A stretch of 51,234 nucleotides of DNA, taken from Defluviitaleaceae bacterium. GTDB lineage: Bacteria; Bacillota; Clostridia; Lachnospirales; WQUN01. The DNA is taken from contig WQVF01000019.1 in assembly GCA_009781725.1 (NCBI GenBank), positions 1 through 51,234 of the forward strand, written 5' to 3'. Below the pieces are notes generated by a model. It was not told the DNA's origin and made no database searches. It worked only from the letters and a program-made list of their open reading frames with translations. How positions within the stretch are numbered: position 1 is the first letter of the stretch; the number at the start of each line of letters is the position of its first letter. Position numbers and translations under genes: made by a program. This document shows positions 16,173 to 24,905 of the stretch, one piece after another.

Positions 16173-16414
16173 GGCATAAAGAACCGCTCCAAGACCAAAA
16201 CAGCTTCATCAGCGTCTTCCCCTTCGGCCACTATGTTTAAGGATTGGCCTTCTTGCATATTGAGAGAAATTATACCCATGATGCTTTTGGCGTTAGCGGT
16301 TTTTTCTTCTATTACTAAAGATATACGGCTCTTGAATTTGCTAGCCGTCTGTACCAGCAGTGCCACTGATGATGGCTCCAAAAAAGATTTGATTAATACA
16401 GAACGCTCAACCAT
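16169..16414 (-). CDS. Crh-like HPr protein lacking the catalytic histidine
   Basis: An 81-residue protein starting MVERSVLIKS, chosen because AGGAG lies 6 bases upstream. It aligns to HPr throughout. In HPr the active-site segment reads LHARPAALLVQ; here it reads LEPSSVALLVQ, so His15 is Glu. The regulatory Ser46 region AKSIMGIISL is intact. Such a protein could not relay phosphate in the sugar PTS but could be phosphorylated by HprK, whose gene lies upstream in the same run. B. subtilis Crh (Gln at 15) is encoded at the matching place after whiA. It is therefore probably a regulator of catabolite control. Confidence 0.8.
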   Translation of the reverse strand: MVERSVLIKSFLEPSSVALLVQTASKFKSRISLVIEEKTANAKSIMGIISLNMQEGQSLNIVAEGEDADEAVLVLERFFMP

Positions 16415-16479
16415 AGTCATCTCCTGCTTTCTAATTAGTAAATTTCTTCTGCGATGCTTTTGCACAGAAAAATTTGCGG

Positions 16480-16498
16480 TTTTTGCCGAAGGCAAAAA
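16480..16498 (-). other. Small hairpin between whiA and the Crh-like gene
   Basis: TTTTTGCC (16480-16487) and GGCAAAAA (16491-16498) form a short stem with a 3-base loop just after the whiA stop. There is only a weak T-run beyond it. It may be a partial terminator or processing site inside the operon. Confidence 0.3.
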
Positions 16499-16504
16499 AA
16501 TTTC

Positions 16505-17125
16505 CTATTCCTTTTTATATCGCTGCATTTCTTCAGCTATCTCCACAATTTTGCGCAAACGGTGGTTTACTCCGGACTTGCTGATGGGTGGTGTTAGCAT
16601 TGCACCTATTTCCGCAAGATTGGCGGTGTCATGGGTTTGCCTTAGACTCGCCACATCTCGTAGTGGCTTTGACAATTGCCCCAGTCCTATTTCCTGAGCA
16701 ATATACTCTATTGCGTCAATCTGGGCCTGAGCTGCGGTTACGGTTTTGCTTAGATTTGCGGCTTCGAAATTTATCTGCCGGTTAAGATTATTGCGTAAAT
16801 CTTTCTCAACCCGCCTGTTTTCAAAGACCAGTAAAGACTTATTAACACCCATAATCCTAAGTGCATCAGAAATCTCCTCTGCTTCTTTTAAATATACTAT
16901 AGTTTGGTCATTTTTGACCAGTGTTTTTGGATGAAGTCCAAAATTTAATAAAATATCTATGAGTTTGTGGGCCTCGGGCTCTGATAGGGTGAAGGCCAGG
17001 TGGTATGATTTTTCCGGATTAGTAATGGTGCCGCCTTCAAGGAAGCAGCGGCGCACAAATGCCCTGCGGCCGGTGCTACCGGTTTGCCCAGTGATTTCCC
17101 GCCGTACATCATTGGAAAAGGACAT
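16505..17125 (-). CDS. whiA: WhiA with a large internal deletion
   Basis: A 206-residue protein, against about 310 in typical WhiA. It opens MSFSNDVRREI, the normal WhiA start, then jumps straight to GRRAFVRRCFLEGGTITNPE, which corresponds to about residue 120 of B. subtilis WhiA. The rest is complete: YLKEAEEISDAL, NRQINFEAANLSKT and the C-terminal helix-turn-helix ISKSGVNHRLRK. Roughly 105 residues, the first LAGLIDADG-like lobe, are missing. WhiA is a DNA-binding protein affecting division and chromosome segregation in Firmicutes and sporulation in Streptomyces. AAGGGGG precedes the ATG. The reading frame is intact, so it is probably functional in shortened form. Confidence 0.85.
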   Translation of the reverse strand: MSFSNDVRREITGQTGSTGRRAFVRRCFLEGGTITNPEKSYHLAFTLSEPEAHKLIDILLNFGLHPKTLVKNDQTIVYLKEAEEISDALRIMGVNKSLLVFENRRVEKDLRNNLNRQINFEAANLSKTVTAAQAQIDAIEYIAQEIGLGQLSKPLRDVASLRQTHDTANLAEIGAMLTPPISKSGVNHRLRKIVEIAEEMQRYKKE

Positions 17126-17139
17126 ATCGGCCCCCTTTG

Positions 17140-18015
17140 CTAACCTTGCTTTATATACTCATCCCGCCCTATATCTCGGTGCACTACATCTGCGGCCTGC
17201 TCTCGCTGAGTCAGTGACCGGTGAAGGTCGCTGGCTAATGCCACTGAGCGGTGTCGGCCTCCTGTGCAGCCTATGCCTACAATCAACTGGTTTTTCCCCT
17301 CGCTGATATAGTGAGGGATTAGCATATCTAGCATATTGAGTAGGCTTTCCATGAAGCGGGAGGAAATCTCATGGCGCATTACATATTCACGAACGTCAGA
17401 ATCCAGACCGGATTGAAGCTTGAGCTTTGGGTCGTAGAAAGGATTGGGTAGGAAGCGCACATCAAAAACCAAGTCGGCCTCGCTGGGTATGCCATTCTTA
17501 AAGCCGAAGGAAATAATATTTACTTGGAAACGGTTAAAGGCCGCGCTATTTGAAAAAATATCATGGACTTTTATTTTTAGCTGTCGGGGGAGCAAGAAGC
17601 TGGTATCTATGATGTAGGAAGCTTTTTTTCGTACTTCTTCCAGCTTGGCTCGTTCTTGGGTAATACCGACACTTACTAAGCCGTCTTTGGCCAGAGGGTG
17701 GAGGTGACGGGTTTCCTTGTAACGGTTAAGGAGTACGTCGTTGGCAGCATCTAAAAATAGAATTGAATAAGCCAGGCCTAGGTTGTCCAAATCCGCAAGT
17801 CCGGCAAAAAAATCCGCAAACATAGTACCCCCGCGGATATCGATGCCCAAAGCTACTTGGGTGATTCCCGTATCAGGCTTTAAGCATAGCAAGGCAAAGC
17901 TGCCTATAAGGGCGGGGGGCAGGTTGTCTACGCAGTGATAGCCTGCGTTTTCCAGGATTTTAAGCACGGTGGTTTTGCCTGCACCGGACATGCCGGTGAC
18001 GATTACTATGTGCAT
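17140..18015 (-). CDS. rapZ: RapZ/YvcJ nucleotide-binding protein
   Basis: A 291-residue protein with Walker A GMSGAGKTT (8-16), GYHCVDNLPP, a mid-region RYKETRHLHPL, and the C-terminal GCTGGRHRSVALA signature. RapZ in E. coli is an RNase E adapter controlling the GlcN6P pathway; the Bacillus homologue YvcJ hydrolyses GTP. It sits between murB and whiA as in other Firmicutes, but the usual yvcK gene between rapZ and whiA is absent. Confidence 0.95.
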   Translation of the reverse strand: MHIVIVTGMSGAGKTTVLKILENAGYHCVDNLPPALIGSFALLCLKPDTGITQVALGIDIRGGTMFADFFAGLADLDNLGLAYSILFLDAANDVLLNRYKETRHLHPLAKDGLVSVGITQERAKLEEVRKKASYIIDTSFLLPRQLKIKVHDIFSNSAAFNRFQVNIISFGFKNGIPSEADLVFDVRFLPNPFYDPKLKLQSGLDSDVREYVMRHEISSRFMESLLNMLDMLIPHYISEGKNQLIVGIGCTGGRHRSVALASDLHRSLTQREQAADVVHRDIGRDEYIKQG

Positions 18016-18024
18016 TTGGACCTC

Positions 18025-18927
18025 CTACATAAATCCCAGCATCTGCATCTCAGGTTCAAGCCATATACCAGTTGCGGCATGGACTTTTTCTTTTACGGTG
18101 GCCATCAGATTAAGTACATCAGCCGCTGTAGCATTCCCTGTATTTATAACAAAACCGGCATGTTTTTCCGATACCTGTGCTCCCCCTATGGTAAAACCTT
18201 TGAGACCACATTCGTCAATCATTCTTGCGGCGTAACGGTTGGGCTCATTCGGGCGTTTGAAGGTGCTGCCGGCACTTTTTTTATCCAGGGGCTGGGTATC
18301 GCGGCGTTTGGTCATTAAGTGGTCCATATAAGCTTTAATTTCATCAGGGGATTTGGGGCTTAGTCGAAATTTGGCCTCGGTTATGATTGCGGTTTCCTTT
18401 TGGAAGCGGCTTTTACGGTATCCGAAGGCTAGGGATTCTTTCGCATGGGTTATTACTTCCCCGTTTGGGAGCATGGCGATTACTTTTTCGCATACATCTT
18501 TTGTCTCGTGATTATAGGCACCGGCGTTCATGAACACGGCTCCCCCTACAGTTCCCGGTATGCCGTGGGCGAACTCTAAGCCGGATAGGCCTATTTCTTT
18601 GGCGGTATCCGCTAATATGTGGAGCTTTGTACCGCTACCCGCAGTGATTTCGTTTTCGTTTATCTGTATTTTGTTCATGCGGGTGGTGGTGATTACCACG
18701 CCTTTGATTCCGTCGTCGGATACAAGTACATTGTTGCCGCCCCCCAGAATCGTTACGGGATATCCCTTTTCCAAGCAGGTCTTCCATATTGCGGCTAATT
18801 GCGTGGTGTCTTTAGGAGTGACGAAAACCTCCGCCGGGCCGCCTATTTTAAAGGATGTATGTTTCGCCATAGGCTCATTTGCAAGCACCAGGCTCGTCGG
18901 AAGTAGTTGACGAATATCATTAAACAT
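18025..18927 (-). CDS. murB: UDP-N-acetylenolpyruvoylglucosamine reductase
   Basis: A 300-residue FAD enzyme that reduces UDP-GlcNAc enolpyruvate to UDP-MurNAc in peptidoglycan precursor synthesis. The start MFNDIRQLL was chosen because AAGGAGG precedes it; the longer frame has no such site. Motifs: KHTSFKIGGPAEVFVTP, ILGGGNNVLVSD, the FAD region GLSGLEFAHGIPGTVGGAV, FGYRKSRF, the catalytic Ser in SAGSTFKRP, and a late Glu in WLEPEMQ. It is the short type common in Firmicutes. It lies 10 bases after hprK. Confidence 0.95.
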   Translation of the reverse strand: MFNDIRQLLPTSLVLANEPMAKHTSFKIGGPAEVFVTPKDTTQLAAIWKTCLEKGYPVTILGGGNNVLVSDDGIKGVVITTTRMNKIQINENEITAGSGTKLHILADTAKEIGLSGLEFAHGIPGTVGGAVFMNAGAYNHETKDVCEKVIAMLPNGEVITHAKESLAFGYRKSRFQKETAIITEAKFRLSPKSPDEIKAYMDHLMTKRRDTQPLDKKSAGSTFKRPNEPNRYAARMIDECGLKGFTIGGAQVSEKHAGFVINTGNATAADVLNLMATVKEKVHAATGIWLEPEMQMLGFM

Positions 18928-18937
18928 GGAATCCTCC

Positions 18938-19909
18938 TTACAATCCACTCTCCAGATGCTGCATAACCCTCTCTGTAAGGGCGTCCGCCGCATTGTATCC
19001 CATTTTTTTCTGCCTATGGTTTATAGCAGCGGATTCGCAAATAATGGCAAGGCTGCGGCCAGGTCTTATGGGGATGGAGTGGCTGCTTACATTGTTGCCC
19101 AAAATCTCCGTGTATTCTTCCACTTGGCCCAGGCGGTCATATGTCCGGGTTTGGTCCCACAATTCCAGATTAATTATCAGGTCTATCGCTTGGGTGGGCT
19201 TAATTGACTGTACGCCAAACATTTTCAAGATATCTATAATACCTATGCCTCTAAGCTCTAAGAAATAACGTATATTGGGAGGGCAGCTTCCCACAAGAGT
19301 TTCTTGAGAAACCCGCCGCACTTCCACTGCATCGTCGGCAATAAAACGATGCCCCCTTTTGATGAGCTCAAGAGCGGTTTCGCTTTTGCCTACACCGCTG
19401 TCCCCGGTTATCAACGTGCCTACGCCGTAAATATCCAGCAGGCAGCCATGCATGGTAATCCTAGGGGCCAGCTGTACCTTCATCCAGCTAATCATTTCCG
19501 ATATAAAGTCTGTGGTTGAGGCACTTGTCGTAAGTATCGGCACATTGTACTCATTGGCATAGTCTATCATTTCCGGGAAAATGCCCAGCTTACGGCTTAT
19601 AACAATTGCAGGTATAGGATGCTGAAAAATCCGCTTAAGATTCTCCTGGCGGTACTTTGCGTCCAGCTTTTGCAGATAGGTATGCTCTACCATGCCTATA
19701 ATCTGTAGGCGCGTCGCATCGAAATAATCAAAAAATCCGGCAATCTGCAATGCAGGCCGGTTGATGTTTACCTGGGTAAGAACCTTGGAATCTATGTCTA
19801 TGTCAGGGGTTTTGTTTTTGAGACTAAACTCATTGATTACGTCTCTAAGGGGTACGGAGTACCCGCATCCGGGCTTGTTGAATGCTCCGCTAGCTACTAG
19901 ACCGCTCAT
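18938..19909 (-). CDS. hprK: HPr kinase/phosphorylase
   Basis: A 323-residue bifunctional enzyme that phosphorylates HPr/Crh on Ser46 and reverses it, linking sugar status to catabolite repression. It has Walker A GDSGVGKSE, the following IADDAVEVRR, and the signature LELRGIGIIDI. The N-terminus carries about 16 residues before the usual SVPLRDVINEF; AAAGGAG upstream of this ATG supports it. The start overlaps the uvrC stop by 4 bases. The HPr-like protein downstream retains only the Ser site, making this enzyme its likely sole partner. Confidence 0.95.
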   Translation of the reverse strand: MSGLVASGAFNKPGCGYSVPLRDVINEFSLKNKTPDIDIDSKVLTQVNINRPALQIAGFFDYFDATRLQIIGMVEHTYLQKLDAKYRQENLKRIFQHPIPAIVISRKLGIFPEMIDYANEYNVPILTTSASTTDFISEMISWMKVQLAPRITMHGCLLDIYGVGTLITGDSGVGKSETALELIKRGHRFIADDAVEVRRVSQETLVGSCPPNIRYFLELRGIGIIDILKMFGVQSIKPTQAIDLIINLELWDQTRTYDRLGQVEEYTEILGNNVSSHSIPIRPGRSLAIICESAAINHRQKKMGYNAADALTERVMQHLESGL

Positions 19910-21747
19910 GTAATTTCTCCTTTGATGTTTTCTTCGAAAAATTTTAGTACCGCCTCGGCACTGGATTTATTCATGGAGGGTGCTTGTAATAGTTCATCCA
20001 TATCCGCCTGGGCGATGGCTTCGATACTCTTAAAATGCCGCAGCAATGCCTTCCTACGTGTAGGGCCGATTCCCTCTATGTCATCCAGCACCGACCGAAC
20101 CTGGCTATCTGCTCGCAGCTTACGATGATATTCCAGTGCGAATCGGTGGACTTCATCCTGTATCCTCGTCACCAGCTTAAATCCTTCGGAATGCTTGGGC
20201 AGGGCAGCTTCCATCCCTTCGAAAAGAAGGCCTCTGGTACGATGCCGCTCATCCTTGACCATGCCGCATACAGGCAAATCCATATCCAACGACGCAAGAG
20301 CCTTTTTCGCGGCAGTGATTTGCCCCTTGCCCCCGTCTACAAAAATAATATCCGGCAGCTTCGCAAAGGCAATATGTTCCGCCTGATACCGTGCAAGTCG
20401 CCTGGTGATTATCTCTTCCATTCCCGCGTAATCATCGGGACCAACGACAGCCTTGAGCTTAAATTTGCGATAATCGCTGTTTTTTGCCTTGCCGTCCTCG
20501 AATACAATCATTGAGCCTACCGACTCATACCCCTGGATATTGGAAATATCATAGGCTTCGATTCTGGCCAGCGGGCCAGGTAGTCCTATTGCCGCCGCGA
20601 TTTCATCTAAGGCATGGTTATTACGTTGGGCTTCCTGTTTTATGGTTTCGTGAGACTGGGCCATCACCAGTTCTACATTGGTTTGGGCCAGTTTAACCAA
20701 ATCCTTTTTCTGGCCCCGTTGGGGTATATTTATGGATATTTGTCGTTTTGCCAGTTCTGACAGCCATTCTTCTATTAGTTTTTTCTCGGCAGGGGGAGTC
20801 CCAATGAGTAATTCTTTCGGGATAATAGCCGCTTCGCTATAGAATTGTTTTATGAATGCGGCCAGGACGGTGCCATCATCTTCCGATTCGGAATCTGCCG
20901 TCATCATAAATCGCTCGTTGCCGCAGAGCTTACCCTCTCGTACAAAGAAAACCTGAACGAGTGCTTCACCTTTTTCCGGGTCACGAGCCAACGCCAATAC
21001 ATCTTGGTCATCCGTAATTGTATCCACGCGCTGCTTCTGCTTAAGATCGTTGAGAGCATTGATATTGTCTCGGATTTCTGCAGCTTTTTCGAACTCCATT
21101 GCCTCGGCGGCGGCGTTCATTTCCTTTGTTAGCCGTTCAAGTACCGGGGCGGTTTTTCCTTGAATAAAACGCTCTGCCTCAGCTACATATTCATTGTACT
21201 CTTCCTCAGTTACCAGCTTATTGCAGGGAGCCTTGCACTGGCCGATATGATGGTTAAGACAGGGGCGGTCCTTTTCATAATCCCGGGGGAACTGCTTTTC
21301 GCAACGTCTCAGAGGCCATAGGCGATGCACTAAGTCAAGTATCTCCCGCATTCGGGTTGTGCTTATATACGGGCCAAAGTACTTGGCTTTATCCTTGCCT
21401 CGTTTACGGGAAAACATTACTCGAGGCAGGCGTTCACCAGTAGTTATTTTTATATAGGGATAGGCTTTGTCATCCTTGAGGCGGATATTGTACTTGGGCT
21501 GATGCTGCTTTATCAGGTTGTTTTCCAGTACAAAGGCCTCGAATTCACTATCTGTTACCACATAGTCTATGGCTCGGATATTGCTTGCTAGCACCTTGGT
21601 CTTAGGGGTTGCGGACTCAGTGAAATAACTCCGCACCCTTTTGTATAGGTTTATGGCTTTGCCTACATATATTATGCCCCCCTGGCCGCCTCGCATGATG
21701 TAGACACCGGGCTTGTGAGGGATATCACCAAGTTTGGAAGCATCCAT
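19906..21747 (-). CDS. uvrC: Excinuclease ABC subunit C
   Basis: A 613-residue nuclease of nucleotide excision repair. The GIY-YIG domain (about 10-95) starts IPHKPGVYIMRG with YVGKA. A Cys-rich segment CLNHHIGQCKAPC lies near 165-178. A UVR motif in the middle binds UvrB. The C-terminal RNase H-like endonuclease domain (IEAYDISNIQG, IFVDGGKGQ) is followed by helix-hairpin-helix motifs (LDDIEGIGPTRRKALL). It is full length. The proline-rich PEGA gene ends 2 bases upstream. Confidence 0.96.
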   Translation of the reverse strand: MDASKLGDIPHKPGVYIMRGGQGGIIYVGKAINLYKRVRSYFTESATPKTKVLASNIRAIDYVVTDSEFEAFVLENNLIKQHQPKYNIRLKDDKAYPYIKITTGERLPRVMFSRKRGKDKAKYFGPYISTTRMREILDLVHRLWPLRRCEKQFPRDYEKDRPCLNHHIGQCKAPCNKLVTEEEYNEYVAEAERFIQGKTAPVLERLTKEMNAAAEAMEFEKAAEIRDNINALNDLKQKQRVDTITDDQDVLALARDPEKGEALVQVFFVREGKLCGNERFMMTADSESEDDGTVLAAFIKQFYSEAAIIPKELLIGTPPAEKKLIEEWLSELAKRQISINIPQRGQKKDLVKLAQTNVELVMAQSHETIKQEAQRNNHALDEIAAAIGLPGPLARIEAYDISNIQGYESVGSMIVFEDGKAKNSDYRKFKLKAVVGPDDYAGMEEIITRRLARYQAEHIAFAKLPDIIFVDGGKGQITAAKKALASLDMDLPVCGMVKDERHRTRGLLFEGMEAALPKHSEGFKLVTRIQDEVHRFALEYHRKLRADSQVRSVLDDIEGIGPTRRKALLRHFKSIEAIAQADMDELLQAPSMNKSSAEAVLKFFEENIKGEIT

Positions 21748-21749
21748 AT

Positions 21750-23561
21750 CTAATCATCATCCCCATAATATGGGTCATCATCGGGAGGCGGGTACCATGG
21801 TGGGTCTTCCGGTGGATCCTCCGGGGGTGGGGTTGGTATTGGTTGGTATGGGGGATCTTCCGTTATGGGGTCCATTATCAGTGTTACGCTGTTTTCACCG
21901 GCGGAGATATTCACAACAGTTGAGTAATCATTGAAACCGGGCAACGTAGCCGCAATGGTATGAACACCCGGGGCTAATTCCACCGAGGTAGGGGTCATCC
22001 CTATCGGCTGGTTATTTACCCAAACCTGAGCACCTGCCGGCATTGAGAAGATAAATAGATTGCCCACTTCCGGCTCAGGGGTTTCTTCTTCCAATGTGAC
22101 GTGGATACTGACTATTGCCTGGTTCATCTCCACGGTCCGCTCATAGGTGTAGTATCCGTCCCGTTCTACCCGAAGACTTACTGTTTCGCCAAACTCGAAT
22201 TCCATGGCGGCGTGTAGGGAGGTGAGTGCCCCGTTTATAAGTACCCTTGAGCCCCCAGGGGAAACTGTAAGCTCCAGCACAGCGGCACTTGGCTCTACAT
22301 CTGCCAGGTTGACAGTCGTTGTCTGGCCTTGCAGGATTTCCACCTCGGTTATAAAGGCCTCAATGTTGCGCCCCTCAACAGTTACACGATATGAGCCTTC
22401 TGGCAGGGCAATTCTATCTTCTAAGTTTGCAAAACGATGCATACCCTGGCCCAATGGGTCCAGGATTACCCTGCCGTCCAATACATCGCTAATATTGGTA
22501 AATTCGAGGAAACCATGGCCATATGCCACATCAATAAGCCAAATAGTGCCGCCCAATGTGACCAAGGTAACAGTGTCGTCGGGAGAAATATCTGCGAGGA
22601 GGAATGGTAATCCTTGATGAAGAATCAATGTTTGACTTGTAAAAGTGAATACATCGTTGCCCACAGCAATAGTGGAATTATCTATATCCACGCGGAAATC
22701 AGCGGGGATGATATCCCGGGTAAAGGTTTGTCGCAAGCTAAAGATTTGGCCAGTATCGGGGTCATAGGTGACATCCATCAAATGCCCCACAGATAAATGT
22801 TCGGTTTCCATTTCATTACCGAAGCGGTTGCTGACGGAGGTATCTTCTGTGAGGGTATAGCTCCTGGACTCATTGTTAGTAATGTTCATCAAAGTGATAT
22901 TTTGGCCAGTGATACCTGTTATCATCCCCGTTAGCTCCCTAGCATTGAGGGGTAGGGGAGTGGGGGTTGGAGTAGGTGTTGGGGTTGCAGCGGCATAGAC
23001 TTCCCTGTCCGGGTCAAACATCCGGGGAAATGCCATAGCAAAGACAGTAAGAGTGATACCCACTGCTGCAACAATGATAAAGATATAGACTGCCGCCATT
23101 TGAGTTCTGCGGCGGGCGCGACGCTTAGGCCGTCTGCCGTCTGGTCTGCGGCCTATGGACGGTGGTGGGGTTTCTTCTTCAATTTCTCTGGGATTGGGCG
23201 GCCTGTCATGGTGAGGATGGGGCCGCATGGGTCGGTCACCTGGTGGGCGACGTCTTGGGGGATGAGTAGAGGATTGGTGACCGTTGATAGGGCCGGTTTG
23301 TTGGGTTTTCCCATCCGGTGGGACCCGATTGGAAGGCTCTCCCCCTGGCAGATGGACAGGACGCCTGCGTCTCCCATATGTGTATGGGGCAGGACGTCTA
23401 GGGGGTGGGCCTGTGTAAACCGGAGGTGTTGGGCCGTCATCCGGAGTTGGAGGAATCTCCCCTGGAGGGGGATAGTTCCTTTTTGGGGGAGGGATATTGG
23501 TTTCGTGAAGGGGAGGTGCCTCATTGCGAGGCTTTGGAGGCGGGGTGGGTTTGTCTGGCAT
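21750..23561 (-). CDS. Proline-rich membrane protein with PEGA domains
   Basis: A 603-residue protein starting MPDKPTPPPKPR, chosen because AAAGGAG lies 8 bases upstream. Residues 1-about 160 are extremely Pro/Arg-rich and cytoplasmic. A single membrane helix follows (AAVYIFIIVAAVGITLTVF). After it come a Thr-Pro linker, beta-rich extracellular domains, and at least two PEGA-type repeats (PAGAQVWVNNQPIGMTPTSVEL). The tail is again Pro/Asp-rich. PEGA modules are found on bacterial surfaces. Function is unknown; the Pro/Arg-rich inside part may bind nucleic acid or the wall-synthesis machinery. Confidence 0.75.
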   Translation of the reverse strand: MPDKPTPPPKPRNEAPPLHETNIPPPKRNYPPPGEIPPTPDDGPTPPVYTGPPPRRPAPYTYGRRRRPVHLPGGEPSNRVPPDGKTQQTGPINGHQSSTHPPRRRPPGDRPMRPHPHHDRPPNPREIEEETPPPSIGRRPDGRRPKRRARRRTQMAAVYIFIIVAAVGITLTVFAMAFPRMFDPDREVYAAATPTPTPTPTPLPLNARELTGMITGITGQNITLMNITNNESRSYTLTEDTSVSNRFGNEMETEHLSVGHLMDVTYDPDTGQIFSLRQTFTRDIIPADFRVDIDNSTIAVGNDVFTFTSQTLILHQGLPFLLADISPDDTVTLVTLGGTIWLIDVAYGHGFLEFTNISDVLDGRVILDPLGQGMHRFANLEDRIALPEGSYRVTVEGRNIEAFITEVEILQGQTTTVNLADVEPSAAVLELTVSPGGSRVLINGALTSLHAAMEFEFGETVSLRVERDGYYTYERTVEMNQAIVSIHVTLEEETPEPEVGNLFIFSMPAGAQVWVNNQPIGMTPTSVELAPGVHTIAATLPGFNDYSTVVNISAGENSVTLIMDPITEDPPYQPIPTPPPEDPPEDPPWYPPPDDDPYYGDDD

Positions 23562-23760
23562 TTTAAACTCCTTTGCATTTGCAGCATTTCTTTCGAATAT
23601 ATATGAACAGTGATTTCTGCTTGTGCTATGTAATATATGCCCGCAGATGCTCATTGTAAATGAGTTTCGCGTTTTGAATAACATTTTCAAATGGTGATGA
23701 GATTAATATTTCCAATAGATGGAATATAATTGCCAATTTATGACTATCATATATACAGAT

Positions 23761-23790
23761 AAAAAAAGACGTGCCCAAAGGCATGTCTTT
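23761..23790 (-). terminator. Rho-independent terminator reading leftward
   Basis: On the minus strand AAAGACATGCC, a 4-base loop and GGCACGTCTTT form a stem (23790-23765) followed by a run of T to 23761. No leftward gene ends just upstream; the nearest is the VOC gene ending at 24408. The same bases lie in front of the rightward yaaL-like gene. Confidence 0.55.
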
Positions 23791-23805
23791 AGAAAGAGGT
23801 CAGAG

Positions 23806-24132
23806 ATGGCAAAAACCGTTGCATACCCTATTGGAAGTGAAGCGGCCATACCAAGGTCCCATTGGACGATAAAAAAGTACCATAACAAGGAAGAGGCCGT
23901 AAAGGTCAGTGTAAAGTCCAATGAGCTAAGCTTTGAGGACATGGAAATAGTTGCGGCTCTGGAAGAAGCAGCAGCCGAAATGGCGTTTATACATAGCCGT
24001 TTCGACCATATCACGGAAGACTTGTTAATTGATTGCCTAATTTATGAGCTTAAGGCTGTGTCTTTGAGGCATAAATACTTTTTGGGTTTGTGTAAGGAGA
24101 AAGGGATTGTAAGCGGGTCGCCGGGGAAATAA
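23806..24132 (+). CDS. YaaL-like DUF2508 family protein
   Basis: A 108-residue soluble protein starting MAKTVAYPIGSEAA; the start was chosen because AGAGG lies 6 bases upstream. The C-terminal part, LIDCLIYELKAVSLRHKYFLG followed by LCKEKGI, resembles the DUF2508/YaaL family. In B. subtilis yaaL lies directly before bofA, as here, which supports the call. Function unknown. Confidence 0.6.
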   Translation: MAKTVAYPIGSEAAIPRSHWTIKKYHNKEEAVKVSVKSNELSFEDMEIVAALEEAAAEMAFIHSRFDHITEDLLIDCLIYELKAVSLRHKYFLGLCKEKGIVSGSPGK

Positions 24133-24145
24133 GCGGGGTGGATTG

Positions 24146-24403
24146 ATGAGTTCATTTATGTGGTTGGTGTTGGCTTTGGGGATTGGATTTCTTGCATATT
24201 TGTTGTACACCCGGCAGTTTGGTTGGCTGCTTAGAGTTGTAAGGAATATGGCACTTGGGGTAGGGGCGATGCTTATTTTTAACCTACTCCTTGGGGGCTT
24301 TGGGTTGAGAGTAGGGATTAATGTTATAACGGCGTTGGTTGTAGGGCTGCTGGGTGCGCCTGGGTTTTTGCTGCTTTATGCGGCGCAGGCTATGATTGGG
24401 TGA
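24146..24403 (+). CDS. bofA: BofA-family pro-sigma-K processing inhibitor
   Basis: An 85-residue membrane protein with hydrophobic helices at about 3-20 and 31-50 and the C-terminal family segment GINVITALVVGLLGAPGFLLL. In Bacillus, BofA holds the SpoIVFB protease inactive in the outer forespore membrane until the checkpoint signal arrives. It follows the YaaL-like gene by 13 bases, the standard arrangement. It converges on the VOC gene, with 4 bases between stops. Confidence 0.85.
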   Translation: MSSFMWLVLALGIGFLAYLLYTRQFGWLLRVVRNMALGVGAMLIFNLLLGGFGLRVGINVITALVVGLLGAPGFLLLYAAQAMIG

Positions 24404-24407
24404 GCAG

Positions 24408-24899
24408 CTAAATCTTAGGACAAGCGTATCCTGGCTCCGACCACCTGATGCATAATTTACATTCGGGTTTTTCACCTATAGGTACACATGCGAGGCATCC
24501 CTCTGGCGGGCTTATCATTGACATGGAAATAAACCAGCCTACCCCATATTTATCAATGGCATCTGCCGCGCATGGGCTCCAGGGTAAAGGGCCGGGAGGG
24601 CTGATGCTGCGGCCCTCTTCTGTCAAAAGTTTGTATACTCTGCGTACATCTTCTGCGGTTTCTAATTCGATTCCGGCATTCAGTACTCTATAGCTTGTGG
24701 AAAACATCGTTTGTATGAAGCGGTCATGTTCATCGGCAGATACCTGAAATATGGAATAAAAATGCTTGCCATTTAGCTCTAGGATATTGTATCCATGATA
24801 TGGGACTTCCTTCATACCGAAGACCTTTTTGTAAAAGTCAAAGGCCTCACTGATGTCTTTTACTAAGATATTTCCTTCAAGGCTTGAAAGCTTTCCCAT
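24408..24899 (-). CDS. VOC-fold protein with a cysteine-rich tail
   Basis: A 163-residue protein. Residues 1-about 125 form one vicinal-oxygen-chelate module of the glyoxalase type: EGNILVKDISEAFDFYKKVFG, then YNILELNGKHFYSIF and KYGVGWFISM. The last 35 residues hold five cysteines (CLAC, CKLC and a final Cys near the end), which is unusual for this fold and could bind zinc or an Fe-S cluster. It lies 6 bases after the methyltransferase gene, the last of a leftward run. Confidence 0.7.
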   Translation of the reverse strand: MGKLSSLEGNILVKDISEAFDFYKKVFGMKEVPYHGYNILELNGKHFYSIFQVSADEHDRFIQTMFSTSYRVLNAGIELETAEDVRRVYKLLTEEGRSISPPGPLPWSPCAADAIDKYGVGWFISMSMISPPEGCLACVPIGEKPECKLCIRWSEPGYACPKI

Positions 24900-24905
24900 G
24901 GAGGT

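Noticed and set aside
18928..18993. Longer MurB start
   Set aside because: The internal ATG has AAGGAGG at proper distance and the extra residues overlap hprK without a ribosome site.
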